From Lepiota brunneoincarnata (lineage: Eukaryota; Basidiomycota; Agaricomycetes; Agaricales; Agaricaceae): DNA of 64,000 nt. The translations under genes and the position numbers were made by a program. Under the pieces are notes generated by a model that saw only the letters and a list, made by a program, of their open reading frames with translations, was not told where the DNA came from and did not search any database. The stretch covers positions 930,001 to 994,000 of the forward strand of contig JAEBUN010000011.1 in the NCBI GenBank assembly GCA_023014365.1, written 5' to 3'. How positions within the stretch are numbered: the stretch's first letter is position 1; each line of letters opens with the position of its first letter. Positions 43,114-56,637 of this stretch are shown in pieces.

Positions 43114-44797
43114 ATGTGAAATTGACCCAAGCTGGTAAGCCGTCATTATCGGCCATGACTTGGATAATGATCCTATCTGCAGGACTATATTCCCGGCTTA
43201 CATACTGCTCCCTTGAACACAGTTATGGAACTGATCAAGGGTCAAATTCACGCGATTGTCCTTCCCCATGTCTCGTATGAGCAAGCAAGGAGACAACTTG
43301 AGACAAGGGCATTACAGAGGGCTCTAGTTTACCATCGAACTTCTTTTGCTGTTTCCAAGGACCCCTTTACATTCTACCACCAACTGACCCACTGCATTTC
43401 TTTGTGCCTTGTAAATTGATGTATCATAACAACGTCTCTTGTTCAGATTTGGACATCCACTACCCTTGGGTTTGGCAGCGAAAGGACAATGCCTAAAATC
43501 TGGGCCCTACTAGGTATCTTAATAACCGGACTCTTTGGGCTTACGGCGACGCTATTGCAGAAATCATATATAATCACGGTATCGTCTCCTTACTGACATC
43601 AAATATTGCTCTCCCAAGTCCTCCCAGCTCCAACAACTGCCCTGCGGTGCACATTGTTATGGAGACTTCCAAAGCCATAGCTGAAGACTCCCGCCCAGAG
43701 CAATCCGATAATGGTATTCGACCATGTCACTTATATCTTTATAGATCTGAGTGATCTGAGAACTTTAGCCTCAATAGAATCTGCCAAAGTAATCTCCCTT
43801 GCCAGTGACAACGACATTGGGTCTTCCATATCCAATGACAATCTGACTATGGCTTTAGAGATGGAGCGTCTCTGTGCTCGCCTCCGGGAGGCCGACATGG
43901 TGCGTCAATTAATATATTCAACATGCTACCCAGCTTTTGACACAGGCTCTAGCGCCTCCATCAGATTGAAGTCATTTTAGAATGGGCTTCCCAGATTATC
44001 CACATCATATTAGTGAGCAATCCACATTACTATCCAGGCCTTCACAGCCTGAACATTATGTTAGGTTCAAAACACCTATGGGGCCTGTGAGTCTGAGTAC
44101 ATAATTAAATTAAAATTTATCATCTGAGATCTGCCACAATTCAATCGCTGTAAGGGCCTTGAGGGGCACGTGTCAGTAGAGACTGGCTGAATAAGTGACT
44201 GGTATACCCGACGCCCAATTTGGCATAGTATATCAGTGGGGCAAGGACTTTTTCGCATGCCCTTTTTCTTGTTCATTCACCACCATCACTGGAGAAGGCA
44301 AGTCCTTCCATCAGCCATACCAGTAGTATAGTAGAACAGCGTATACCAAGAATAAATGCAAGGCAGGAGGTCAGGTAGAATGAAATCATTAAGCAAAAGC
44401 TTTCATTGCGACGACAAGTTGTACATAGGCAAGAGACAAAGTAGACAGGGGGCACTGTGTACGGCCGCCGCCCGACGTCTGGATTCCCGAAGAGATACAT
44501 GGGTCTCTTGATCTGGGGGCTCAGGTGATTAATGGGTGAGTGGGTGAGTGGTTCGTTCCTCTAATGAAGATGCTGATATGATAAAATGAAGGCAGTATGG
44601 GCGAGCTCGTTCCAATAACAGCACCTCAGTGATTCCCAAACAACAGTGGCAGCCCTCCTATTTAGGGAACAAGGAAAGGGTTTCAAAGGATTGATCTTTC
44701 GCAGGCTGGCCTCTGGCTCGTTCTTTCATTTTCACATTTTATCTTATCCGCATGCTCAACCTTCGCCACTTCCTCTATTTGCCTATTGGACTATGAC
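43114..44797. other. Interval without a recognised gene
   Basis: Several short open frames occur (for example 43711-43980, which includes MALEMERLCARLREADM, a possible short coiled coil) but none has family features. It may be decayed companion-gene sequence of the following tnp2-type region. Confidence 0.4.
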
Positions 44798-45182
44798 TGT
44801 TATCAGAATTCCATCAGAAGGACAGTTATTTTTAGCTACATTTCCCATGTCACTATGAAACTATCAGTAGTGTACATCAGAAGGACAATTCTTACCACAT
44901 GCCTCATGTCTCTTATCTCTGACTCATAGTTACCTTGGTCCGGACTATTATAGTAGGAGTATAGCCACACTTAGAAGTATATAAGGATACAGTACAATAC
45001 CTTGTATCCTTATCTTAGTGTTATACAGTTCTTGCCTCCTATACCTCTTTGCCCTTAAACCGGCTGGACTATAGTGCTCCGTCGTCTCCAAGTCACGCTT
45101 AGTAGGACAGGACCAAGTCTGTATAGACATCCTGTGTCGAACTCCATGCTACTCAAGAGCAAACCCCTAACCCAGGGTAACA
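44798..45182 (+). mobile_element. Solo LTR of the E2 family, 385 bp
   Basis: Starts TGTTATCAGAATTCC, ends CTAACCCAGGGTAACA. The 5-bp duplication ATGAC lies at 44793-44797 and 45183-45187. It matches the E2 3' LTR and supplies the terminal bases missing there. It contains ATCAGAAG words, a GTATATAAGG TATA-like box and a GGATAC/GTATCC inverted repeat around the likely start. Confidence 0.95.
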
Positions 45183-45322
45183 ATGACACCCTAAGGTGAG
45201 GCAGCTCTATGTTTCATGTAGTTGCACTCAGTTTTTTTTCCAGCGGCCAATGGCCAAGGATTCAAAACCCAGCTCTCCAAGGACCTCTATGCTGCTACCC
45301 CCAAAGGAAGGGCTCATAGGGC

Positions 45323-46103
45323 ATGATTCTCATGAGATTGAGAATTGCAGAGCCGGCAGTGGAGGGCACTTATGATCCAATGGAACAGTATCTGGTACCA
45401 GATAGGTCATATGCAGAGCACATGGTATGGTCTCCTTCCCTTCCATGGACCTTCCTTCTGAGACCTTACATTCAGGGTGAGTGCCAGGAGATGTCTGATG
45501 ACCAGATAGCTCGGCATGTTGGGGAGGTTCGCAGGGAACTTTTCGATGCCCTTTATGGATGTCAAGCTGACCAGCATGCATTGGAGGGGAGGGTCTTTGA
45601 GCTCCAGGCTAATTTGGAGCACTGCATGTCAAGCCAGGCATCGTTCAGCGCGTCTCACTGATAAAAAAGTGGTAGGCTCACTTTCATCGATTTGTTGTGC
45701 TAGTAACAAGACGTCCCTTCATTCGCAGGACACAACTAACAGTTATATTGGTGATATCAAAGAGAAAATTTTGACAGAGATTCACTGTATTGAAGTCGAA
45801 ATATCAAATAGGGACAAGCGAGTTTCCAGAGATTTGGTGGCCAATGCTTCCAAGTTGGAGTCGGATCTTTCACAGTCAAAACTAGACAACGTTGATTGTT
45901 CCGAGAAACTCAACCAGAAGATCATCATGCTTGAATCCTGGTATCTGCGTGAACATAATAGTAATCGTGCTCTTTTCAGGAAGCTTGACCAACAGATCAA
46001 GCGATTGTGCCCTGTGCAGGAAAACAATGACTCAAGGCACCTGAAAGAGCAGGTAGCTGGGAACATCTATATAATTCAAGCTCTCTGCAAATCTTTGGAA
46101 TGA
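45323..46103 (+). pseudogene. Coiled-coil protein remnant, unrecognised
   Basis: One frame gives YDPMEQYLVPDRSYAEHMVW and VGEVRRELFDALYGCQADQH. A second frame with an intron-like break near 45660-45730 gives GDIKEKILTEIHCIEVEISN and KLESDLSQSKLDNVDCSEKL, a heptad-rich helix, ending ALCKSLE at 46103. Probably one decayed or spliced gene. No domain recognised. Confidence 0.35.
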
Positions 46104-49100
46104 GCCCTTGATGATCTTCCGGATCGATTCCATGCCCAAATTGCCCAGGATTGGAATGAATCAGCAGAGCCATTCGACGCTATTGGCTATCAATATCAAT
46201 TGGAGCCCCATGTAGAAGAACAGCTGGCGCAAGTTGCCAAATTTATTGGTATGTATCCCTACCCGTCTTTCCACCAGTGTACTAACAGGGTCATGCAGCT
46301 GGATTCCAGAACTTTCACAGGAAGATCAATATGCTTTCTCCATCTTCCCTGCACAAAAAGTTGTGGTCGCTTGGCATTGGATTTGGGACATTTCTTCATG
46401 GTAGGTATATATGTCTCTTACTTATTGCAACATTTGATTTGACACTTGTCGTTGGAAGACATAGGGACCATGTTCTATGTGGCATTTTGGGTGTTCAAGG
46501 AGCAAGTCTATGATAGGAGAGGTTGGAATAGGTTCGCTGCATGGAGAAGGTTTATTTTTGGTATTCTGCTATTTGGTGCCATACATGTTTTGTTTTTGGC
46601 TATTACGCTTTGGCTCCTGAAGAGGAAGACAGTCTTGCTCCCTCACTTTCCTACACTTGGTACTCATAGCTATTTAATTTCACAGAAACGTGTACTGTGT
46701 CATCAACTTTCTGTTTTACTCTTCTTTCGGAATTTGTTGTTCTGGTGCACACCTACCTAATGGCGACCCCATTGTTCAAGTTGCCATAACACTACTTAAC
46801 TGTTATTGCCCTCTCTTTTGCATTTTGGGTCGTTATGTTAGCCCTGGCAGGTTTTTCTTTGATGGCCACTTAAGGTGATGCTTGTTCCAGCACAGCTCTT
46901 ATAAATGCTGCTGCCTCCTTAGCCTGATGATACCGGAACTGCAGCATCCAATGTTGCAGCCAGGTCAGAGCGTGTAAGTGATGTCTTACCTCATGGGACG
47001 TCGACATTGATTATAGTAGGCGATCCCCTGTTTCGAAGGAAGGTCTGGTTTCTCCGACAAGCGGTGCGCTGGTTTCCAACATTCCAATTCCGTCTGTGTT
47101 CTTGTTTCTTGCATGTATGTCATTCTGACCAGTCTAGCCATGGACACTTTTGGGAAGGGAAGCCAATTCCCAAGATTCAGTTCAAGAGAGGGGGAGTCAC
47201 TACAAGGTATGTGTTTTCTTTTTTTGTTTTAACTCGTTTGTCACTCTTCTGAAGAATTCTGTTTCAAGTGAGGATCCCACCTCCAAGGTGATCTTGACAG
47301 CAGATGCGCGGACCATACTTATCCCTCAATTGCATGATGAAGACATTGCTCTAAACATTGGAAAAAGAAAAAGTGGTTCTGTTGGACCAAATGGTAGGAA
47401 GCGGCTCAAGAACAGGATTGACCTACAAGTGGTCCCAGAGCGACTGTCCTGGACTTGTAGCTCGGCACCTTAAAAGGCAGATTCAGTGGCAAGGCAAACA
47501 AGGTGCTACCGTACCTGAGGATACATCGGAAACAGAAAAACAAACCATTGAGGATGAGCTTCTAGGGGAAGAATGGGAAGAACAACTTCTTTCTATGGAG
47601 TACCCATTAGATGCAACAGGTCACTCATGCATCGTTGTTGAACTTAGGTATCGTCAATGGGTTTAGGTGTACATACACAGATAACTGAACCAATCTGCAC
47701 TCAGACCTCGATGTAGAAATGCGAATGGTGGACATCACTGAATCTGTGTCCATAGAGGTGGAATTGCCAAGCAAAGGAGAAGGGAATGACCGTAGCAGCG
47801 ATACTATCGCAGGAGCACCCTGGTCCGTTTTTTCCCTGCCTTTTCATACCCGGGATATCAATAGAAATTATTATGGAAGGGAGTGGATGTGTCAATAACA
47901 GCGAGAAGAACCAGCCCGACATCAGCGAGAATGAGGAAGTCTGCTACAATGACCATGGTAGTGAGAATATCGATGATGGCGACGAGAATGGTGAGAATGA
48001 CTAGTATGGTAGCGGCAATAGATGTAACCGAGATCTCAACTGGAATTATCACAGATTCAATGGAAGAGGGTCAGCATCGAAGCATCGGTGATGGCGAAGA
48101 GAACAGTGAGTCCACCACCGGCAGGAATGACAATTTCGATATCAGGAGAGCCGGTGAATCCAATGGCCAGAGTGAACATAACCATGGTGAGCATGGCAAG
48201 GCCAGTAGCAAAAATGTCATCATTGACCGACAATTGATTGTTCGTCAAATCTTGATCCAACCATTGTAGAGAACTTTTTGAACACAGAAAAAGGCAGCAA
48301 AGAAAAGGGCAATGGAAATCATACCAGTCCTCATGGTTGGTCATTCTATCAGTCTAACTATAGCAACCCCTAATTGTGTTTCAGAATGCATGGACAAAAT
48401 GGAAGGTATTTTCTTCGCAGTCTCGTGAGGCACACCTACCTATACTGCGAGCCCCAGATCCAATTATCGATGACTGGAGTGAAAGAGGTGTTGATAATAC
48501 TGATAATATAGACAAAGATGATTGTCAGAGCAAAGCAATGACTATTGATGGTATGTCTAGATTATCTTCCACGTTGCATTCAGATAAACACTTGGTTTAG
48601 ACGACGTTGTGTATCAGAGCAGTCAGGGGCATATTCACGAAGTTGTCTGCCAAAGCAGCAGAGAAAGCCTGTAGCGACAGTCATGACAATGCTCACGGTT
48701 AGTCATTTTCTCACTCTAGCTTGTCATCAGCTGATAACATTCCAGGGCACATGGATGAAGAGCAAGATGAGATCGAGGGGATGGGTACAGACAGCATATA
48801 TCTCACTATATCACAATGTGCGCCTGGCTAACTGCGGGTCCCAGGTCATGACTTTGATGATCATAATGAAACGTGTACCAATAACTCCGACGAAAATGAT
48901 GCAATTGTGACTGATGGTATGTTTGGTATCCTTCTGCATTCCTTTTTGAATTATGACTGGGCTTAGGTGACCATCAGGGTGACGATGTAGATATTCATGA
49001 AGCCGACTCCAAAAGCAACAGGAAATGGGTGTCTAGTGGTGTTCGAGTGGGGTCCGTGGCCACAGAAGAGAGTGACAGAATAATGAATATACAAGGTATA

Positions 49101-49430
49101 CATTCCTTAGACTATCTTAAGTGTAGCTGACTCCTGTTCAGAAAATGATGAAAACAATATCCCCTGGAGCAGAGTGCACCAAGGAACCCAAACAGCTATT
49201 GACATTGTAAGCCAAGATTTTTGCCACAAGTACTCCATCTCATTGGAGTTAGCATTGCTGCGGTTGTGCCTATCGTCAAGGCTTGCAGTTCCAAGCGCCC
49301 AATAACAACTGATGCCAGTTATGATGCTGATGATGACAGTGACAAATATGAGACACAAATACACCATACAATCCAACGTCATATCATGGACAAAAGCAAA
49401 TGAGAAGCCGACAACAGAAGCCGAATTTAC
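46104..49430. other. Decayed coding-like stretch, plus strand, no clear gene
   Basis: Plus-strand fragments look coding but do not join cleanly. A hydrophobic segment FIFGILLFGAIHVLFLAITL lies near 46550. A charged piece, KWSQSDCPGLVARHLKRQIQ, then TSETEKQTIEDELLGEEWEE, lies near 47420-47600. An acidic piece, HGSENIDDGDENGEND, lies near 47960-48000. Intron-like GT...AG breaks are frequent. It probably belongs to companion genes or the 5' part of the neighbouring tnp2-type element. Confidence 0.35.
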
Positions 49431-50472
49431 ACTCCCAAGCATTTCACCAAATTCGAGAATAGCCTGAAGGTATTTTAGTTCCTCCGTCCCAGTGAATAGG
49501 ATGAGTCATTTCGTAGAGGGATATTCGCAGCGTGTTTGGCAGGCGTTATGGATTCCAGAAGCCTTATCCGATTGAAATACCTTCTAAGGAACAAGTCGAA
49601 CGGTTTCAACGGACAGGCAAAGCCATAGATGGTCCCAACCTAGCCGACCTTAAATTGGATTTCATTGGCAGTTCCATCTACACTCCTTGGAACAATCGTG
49701 CAGCTCTACTCCTTGCCCGCGATTATGTAGCGAGAGAGGACACATTCATCGAGGACAAGACCCATGCTCAGGAGCTTTTCATGGGGCACTTGAGAACCGT
49801 TCACCGCAACTATCACTCTAATAATGATGGCCAATCTGAGGAGCAGGTTGTGCAAAAGGAGCAGGTTGCCTGAAGGGAAGGCAGCATTGCACGACAGCGC
49901 AAGGTATGCGAGATTCCGCCACTTTCCACAGGACATCAATTGATATGGGTCATTTTGAGCTTTGGGATCGTCGGGAGGTGGCTGCCATGCACTATAGGTC
50001 ACATGGGCCTCAGATGGAATGGTTAGCAGAGCTCTGGAAACACCTTCCTAAAGAGGTGTGTAGCAGTGATGAAGCTGTTCGGTACGGCACCATCTGATAC
50101 AAGATTGCAAGACCCACCTGGCACAATCCCAAGATTGCAAGGTGGTTCAGGAGCTTCGACACCTTGCATATGTCAACGCGATTCAGCGCAGATGGGAAGC
50201 CAGACGGCCTGGGTCGATTTCCTCATATTTGCTATGCCAATTCAACAGCGATAGACGTCCACTCTAAGGCTCCCAAAGGGCTTCCACGGAACTTCTATGA
50301 TGATATTTGGTACCACAGTCTGGATACAATTCAACAGGAGGCACTCGATGTGCAGCCTGAATTGGATCTCTTATTCCCCCTACCTATCCTTCGGTATGTC
50401 GTGTCAATATTATCGATAGCTGCTCTCTCACACCAGAACCTGCAGCATTATAGAGCGATTCAAGCATGTTAG
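49430..50472 (+). pseudogene. Companion gene X of the second tnp2-type element
   Basis: Fragments in order: TPKHFTKFENSLK, intron, YPIEIPSKEQVERFQRTGKA and LDFIGSSIYTPWNNRAALLL. A TGA at 49871-49873 precedes REGSIARQRK. Later come WFRSFDTLHMSTRFSADGKP and DVHSKAPKGLPRNFYDDIWY, then FPLPILR. An intron (GTATGTCGTG...CCTGCAG, 50395-50445) leads to HYRAIQAC and a stop at 50472. I recognise the KGLPRNFYDxxW block from Agaricomycete hypothetical proteins lying just upstream of tnp2-type transposases. Function unknown. Confidence 0.5.
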
Positions 50473-50588
50473 GGTATGCAAAGACCGACCCTTGCCACCA
50501 AATCACCCTTCTTTGGCCCCTCTTTGAAATGGTCACTACGTGAAGAGCTTGTCATGATCCCTTTATTGCGCTTTAGGACACAAAGAAA

Positions 50589-53500
50589 GTGTTATATAGA
50601 CATGTACTTGTTACCTGCCATGCAACCTCCCACCCTTTGATGCCTCAATCATCCTCGAATAATCATTCCCAGTTGAATCCAGCCAGAGTTGCTGCTTTGG
50701 AATGGCTTTGTGAGGTAGAGCAACGTTTACATCGCTGCAATACGCAGACGCTCCAGGATGAATTTATGTCCCGCTCCTTTCAATTTGTGGGTTCACTGGA
50801 AAATCGTTCCATTATCGATTTGTTCATCGAGCCCTGATACACTACTCTTGGATGTGGTCTCACCCAACAACTCCCTTGCCATGTCCCATGAGAGTTGGTT
50901 GGACCAGGAGCATCAGATGGCTAGGGACTTTCTCAACTGCTATGCCAATGATGGAGAACTCGCACCACAATTGAGCTGCTTGCTTGCAGAGATACAAGCA
51001 GACAAAATGCGTTTGAATCAGCTAAAGCAAGGCGAATGGAAGAGGCAGAGAAATCTAGTGCAGGAAGTGAACCAGGTCAACCCCGGTAAGCTGTGCACTA
51101 GTGAACAAACAGACCTAACTCACGCCTTCTACAGGGGAGTATATTGTGTCACCATTCTTGGCCATGGATCCCTGGCTGATCGTCGTCTACATTACCACAC
51201 TCTCCATTTACCTGCTCTCTGGCACCTTGCAGAACCATTGCAGCTTCTATCTTGCGGCATTCCAGTTATTTCAAAATATTTCACTCCAGTCAAATGATAC
51301 CCTCGCTGGCCATGCATCTTCAATCCCCAAGACTGGTTGAGACACTTGCCCACCACTTGAATATCCAACCAAAGTATCGTCCTTACATATGCTGTCCTCG
51401 CTGCTTCTGCCTCTATGAGCCCGATGACAAGTACCCAGAAAATTGCACCCACATTGAGGCTCCCGGAGAACAACTGTGTGGTAGCACACTGCGAGATCAG
51501 GGAACAAACAAGCCCAAGAGGGAGTATGTCATGCACAATTTCAAGGATTGGCTTGCTCGACTTTACGCCCGCCCTGGCATGGAAGAGCTCCTCGATTGCA
51601 GCAACCTCTCTTCTCCCACCCCTGAAGTGATGGCAGATATATGGGATGCTCCCACTCTCAGGGATTTTAAAGGACCAGATGGGAAGGGTTTTGCGCGGAG
51701 CGGTGGGGCTGAGGGCCGCTTAATTTTGGTCTCAATTTTGATGGGCTCAACCCATATGGGAACAAACAGTCTGGGAAACAGGTCACAGTTGGTGCCTTGT
51801 ATCTGACATGTCTCAATCTCCCTCGTGCAATATGGAATTGAATAGAAAACGTCTTTCTCGTCAGGGATCATCCCTGGCCCAACGAAACCCTCCCTAACTC
51901 AGATAAATCATCTCCTAAGGCCCCTTGTTGATGTACTCCTGGAGCTTTGGAATGTTGGGATATTTCTTAGACATACCCCGCTGTTCCCAGCTGGCAGGAA
52001 AGTCACAGCTGCTCTCATTCCCCTTATCTGTGACCTACTCGCTTCAAAGCAAGTGGCTGGTTTTGGAGCCCACAGCTGCACGCACTTTTGTTCACATTGT
52101 CAATTGACACTTGATGACCTCCTGAATCTTGATTTTTGGTTGTGGAAGCTGCGCACCAAGGAAACCCATATCAAGAGGGCAAAAGCATGGAAAAATGCTT
52201 CAACCAAGCTCAAGCAGGATGACATATTCTGAAAATATGGGATACGGTGGTCAGAACTGTTACGCTTGCCATATTGGGACCCCACATCATTTGTTGTGAT
52301 CGATTCAATGCACCTCTTCTTCTTGGGCCTTTTTCATCACCATGCTATTGACATCTGGGGGATGGATGCAAAAATGATGGATGGTGAGAGCAAGACCTAC
52401 CAAGCGCTGAGGGAACCGATCGCTGAGGAGGAAATGTGCCAAGCTCGTAAGGCATTCTCAGATGGTGCTTTCTCTAAGCTACAGGGAATGCAAAAGAATA
52501 CCCTTGTCCATTTATGCTCGGAATTGAAACTATGGTTTGGTGGACACAAACGCAACCTAGTAGTAAATCTTTGCACAGTAAATATCCGTACAATTTTCGC
52601 TGGTAATTTGCTCACATTATGCAGTACAGGGAATCCCTCCCAGCAGATCACCCCACACTCAACTATGTACCTCCTCAACAATCAACTGATCCAATCCTCA
52701 CCCCCAAACCAGCTCAATTTAACTCCTGAGTAGGTCTGAATTGGGCTTACAGTTTTAGTGCGTCACTGATATTATGTAGCACCTTATTGCTGCTGTTCCG
52801 GACCCCACTTTGCCCACAACAACCCCGCAACCGAACTCCCGTTTAAACAACGACAGCCAACCATCGGTTCTGACAACCCAGGAGATTACCAGCTCCTGGG
52901 ACTCTGCAAACAAAACAACGATTGTAGGACTCAGGAAAATGCTGCTCATCCAACTTCTTGAAGCACAGGGAGTCTCCGAAAATTTGAAGTCTCAGACTAA
53001 GGCAGAGCTAGTCAAGCAAGTGCAGATGATGGTATGTTGTTGGGAACAGTCAATCTCAATTAGGGTATTGATACTACACAGCAAAAGAACCAGGGAATCA
53101 TTGGCAAGGATGAGAAACTCAAAGATCCTACTTTACGTCGCTGGGGGTACCACCATACTCTCTCACAGGCAAATAGTTTCGGGTGGGTGTGGCCACCAGC
53201 AGATGAAATGGAACTGGAATTCCGGGAGATGGCCCAAATAGAGCCTATTGCAGAAACAATTGTGAGTTCTATTCTAATGTTCTTAGTTTGCCTTGCCTGA
53301 TGAGTTCAGCCTTGTCGGAACACTTCCAAGCCCCTGGCACCCAACACCCCTTGTCTACCGAGGCTCAGAGAGCAACCGAAGACATGCGTCCTGGGCAAAA
53401 ACACCATCACAGAAATTAGAAAAGACATGTCCAGATTGTCTCTTCCATCATGGGTTTCAAAGGGTCCTGCTTATCCTGGTCAAGCAAAGGGCTGGTAAAC

Positions 53501-54750
53501 TACATGCTGATCAATGGCAGTCATTTTTTATCATCAACCTTCTGATCACACTGACACGCTTGTGGGGCTTTGAGCCCAAAAACAGCTGTAAATTCAGGAT
53601 GCTGGAGAATTTTCTCTATTTGATCAGTGCCATCACAGTTGCCTCGATGTGTGCTATCACCAAAGAGCACATTGCTCTGTACGAAGACTACATATACAAG
53701 TATCTATCAACTTTGATAGAGCTCTATCCTGGGTTTCAACTTACACCCATCCATCACATTGCCTTACACTTGGGGGAGTTTCTGCGATGGTTTGGTCCTA
53801 CACATGGCTGGAGGTGCTTTGCATTTGAGAGATATAATTACCTACTGCAACAATCATCCACAAATAAGCTATTTGGTTTGTCCCATATTTGCTGGTCAAC
53901 ACATAACATGTTAACTCATTCCCCAACAGGTCAAATGGAAGGAACAATGTTCAAGAAATTCTGCATGGTGCAGAATCTACGCGTTCTCCTTAACGCTTCA
54001 CAGCTTCCCAAGCAGCTCTGCCCCCTCATCAACAAGTTCAACCAGACCTTCGATAGTGATATTCGGGGTACCCTCCAAAGCGAGGATCTGACAAATTACC
54101 AAGGCGACGGTGACTCCCAGTCCGGGGATGCTACAGCTCTGCAAGGGAGTGTGTATCACTTATTGGTTGCATGGGTCAATCAAAACCTCACTTGCAAAGT
54201 CACCAAAATTCCGCGGATTGCAAAACAGCGTAATGCTGTGCACAGTAATGTTTTGTATCAGGTTTCCTGCTGTTCAGTTCAGAACAGCCAGGTTATGTTT
54301 CGCCGGGGTGGCTCTGATACGTTTAGCTGGGGTGCAGGCCTCATCAACATGATTTTTGATCATGAGCTTGAAATGACAGGGGGAAATTGTTTGACAAGCA
54401 CATTCCTCCTTGTTGAGCCCTACGAACCGGCGGTCCTTGATGCTGACAGTGAAACACGCATGCTCCCATGGGTGTTTCATCGGGATGCACGGTTTTCATC
54501 CATACTGGGTCAACTTTTTCGCAAACAAGTCACACAACCTATTCTCGTACATGTGGATCAGATTCTTGGCCATTTTGGTCATGCCTTGACTGACGATTGT
54601 GACGGCTCCGGACATGAAATTTTCCAGGCCATTCCGCTTGATAAAGTAAGGCCAAGTGCATCATTTGTGACTCAAATAACTGAATCTTGTTCAGTAGGCC
54701 CTACACCGTGCATAAAACGAGTTAGTTTAGAGGGTCCATGTATACCCTGA
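50589..54750 (+). pseudogene. Second tnp2-type transposase, different subfamily from 2183-7143
   Basis: N-terminal part: ARVAALEWLCEVEQRLHRCN, then a hydrophobic stretch (FLAMDPWLIVVYITTLSIYL) after an intron near 51087-51134. Zinc-ribbon-like YICCPRCFCLYEPDDKYPEN ... EQLCGSTL follows, then FKDWLARLYARPGMEELLD and ADIWDAPTLRDFKGPDGKGF. After a frame change, DGLNPYGNKQSGKQVTVGAL. Next, a TGA at 52230-52232 lies before KYGIRWSELLRLPYWDPTSF and VVIDSMHLFFLGLFHHHAID. The large last open frame (53293-54750) has FIINLLITLTRLWGFEP, YPGFQLTPIHHIALHLGEFL and RWFGPTHGWRCFAFERYNYL. It is disrupted by several frame changes. Family call is by recognised motifs. Confidence 0.75.
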
Positions 54751-56033
54751 ATACCATATATGTATTAGCTATTTTATTCCTCGGTGTAAAACACAGCAAC
54801 TGAGACAAGCTGCACACCAAGGATGGGACGTGTTTGGTTTGTCAGACACTCCTTTACTCCTAAAAGGTAAACACTGGTTACTTGTTCATTGACAAATAGA
54901 TTCACAACACCCACCACTTCAAGGGCGTTCATTCCTAACAACCTTTTCCACATCGATGGTGCAAGCACCCCAGTTTTTATGCTGAAACCTACATGGAAGA
55001 CTCTTGAAGATTCGATGGTGAGTTTCCAAGAATCATGCTCCTCACTGTCCCCAAAGCTGATGCTATGAATGACAAGATACCCTCAGATCACTCCAGCTGC
55101 ACAGCGCGCCCGCACTTGACTGGAGAACCCTCAGGGAGTAACTCCTCTAAGGATTGAACGTGGATTCTCTGAGAATCCGTACAAATGCTTAATTCGGATT
55201 CTCAAATAATCTGCAAGCTCTTGCGTACGAACCATTTGAATTTTCCTCCTTGCAATCAGGATCACGCTGGCCCAGCCCTGGTGGGCATGCCAGCCTATCT
55301 TTTGCAGTGCGTAGACACTGTTGTATTGAGAACCTAAATACATTACACTTACTACAGAATCTAAATGAATCTAAAGGGCTCTGCTAGATGGAATACACAA
55401 ACAGTAGACATAAACTTGTTCATTACCGACCATGATAGGGAGAGAAGGGTACACGCATTGGCCGAAATCTGAAGGCTATTTGGTAGGTAAGTACAATGTC
55501 TCACTTCCTGTGGGGGTAAGATTGTCTGACCTTTGTCGATCCTTCAGATAGATTCCCTTTAGATAATGTATATGGAATCCCAGCCATGCCCACCATTTTT
55601 GTCTGATGAAGAGAAGGGGAATGGACATTGTGAGTTTCCCTGATGTTGTGCTCTGAGTGAGCGTGTGCTAGATGTATCAACCACCCATCAGACAAAGCAT
55701 TCCTGGATGAGGATACCCAGCAATTTGCTCTCTGTCACAGTTGGAAATGGCTCGGACCTGCTCCAGGTAAGCACACCCCTAGCTCAACAATCCATGTATC
55801 ATTTGTGTAGTACATGATCGACATTCACCCCCCAAATCACAACGAATCCAAGCAATTACCACTGAATTGCACAGAAGCCCAGATGCGTATAACTCCCCCG
55901 TCTATCGCTTGCCAGGATGCTACCGCTCAGGTACAGATCTTATTAATGTCGCTTCTCCAGCCATGCTAATGTATCTCCCAGGGCCTCACTCAAAATCATG
56001 TTTGCCAGCATGAATACCACTACTGTCTGTTCA
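54751..56033. other. Interval without a recognised gene
   Basis: No supported coding frame. A short palindrome, GGATTCTCTGAGAATCC, lies at about 55159-55175 with a second half-copy (CGGATTCTCAA) about 35 bp on. It may be a terminal region of the tnp2-type element, but no inverted terminal repeat was identified. Confidence 0.4.
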
Positions 56034-56637
56034 TGTTAGAGCCGGTGCGGGTCGGAACCAAAGCGGAGGGTCGGGGTGGTATCCTTGTTATAAGGTAACC
56101 GGGGGACGGGACGACGTCAGTACATAGACGGCGGGACCGAGGTGGAGTACTTCGGGCGGAGAGTGGACTTGCGGCCTCAGCTTATGTGCTGTGCCCTCCT
56201 ACTGTCCGAGTCCATATTTCAGGAAGTCGGGGCCGAAGCGGAGCGAGGCAGAGAGAGAGGAGGATAGGGAACAGGGGACTGGTCCGTTGCTCGATTCGAT
56301 TATCAGACTGAGGAGTACAAGCCAAGTGCCTACGGTATATATACTACTAGCTAGACGAATTATGACTCATACTGACTACGTGCGGAGCAAAGCGGAGACC
56401 CATATGGTTACAAGCGGATTACGAATAATTTCGAATGGAATGGAGACCGGTACGGGTATGGAGACTGGTAACGTATTCTGATTACGGACGGAGAATGGAG
56501 AACTGGACAATGGGAGCACCGAGGGTCAGGTGATCGTGGCACGTGTAGAGGTAGGTCGCATGATCGGGGCGAAGGGTTGCGGTCGGAGCCAGTCGGGGCC
56601 GAGTCGGAGGGCATAGGGTTGTCGTGTGGAGCACACG
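56034..56637 (-). repeat. E1-family LTR, reverse orientation, cut by E4
   Basis: Read on the plus strand it starts TGTTAGAGCCGGTGCGGGTC, the reverse complement of the E1 LTR end. It runs through GGTATCCTTG, GCTTATGTGCTGTGCCCTCC and the LTR promoter region. It stops at GTGTGGAGCACACG, about 60 bp short of the LTR's TGTCATATCC end. E4 begins exactly there, so the missing end should lie beyond the E4 3' LTR, outside the window. Confidence 0.85.
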
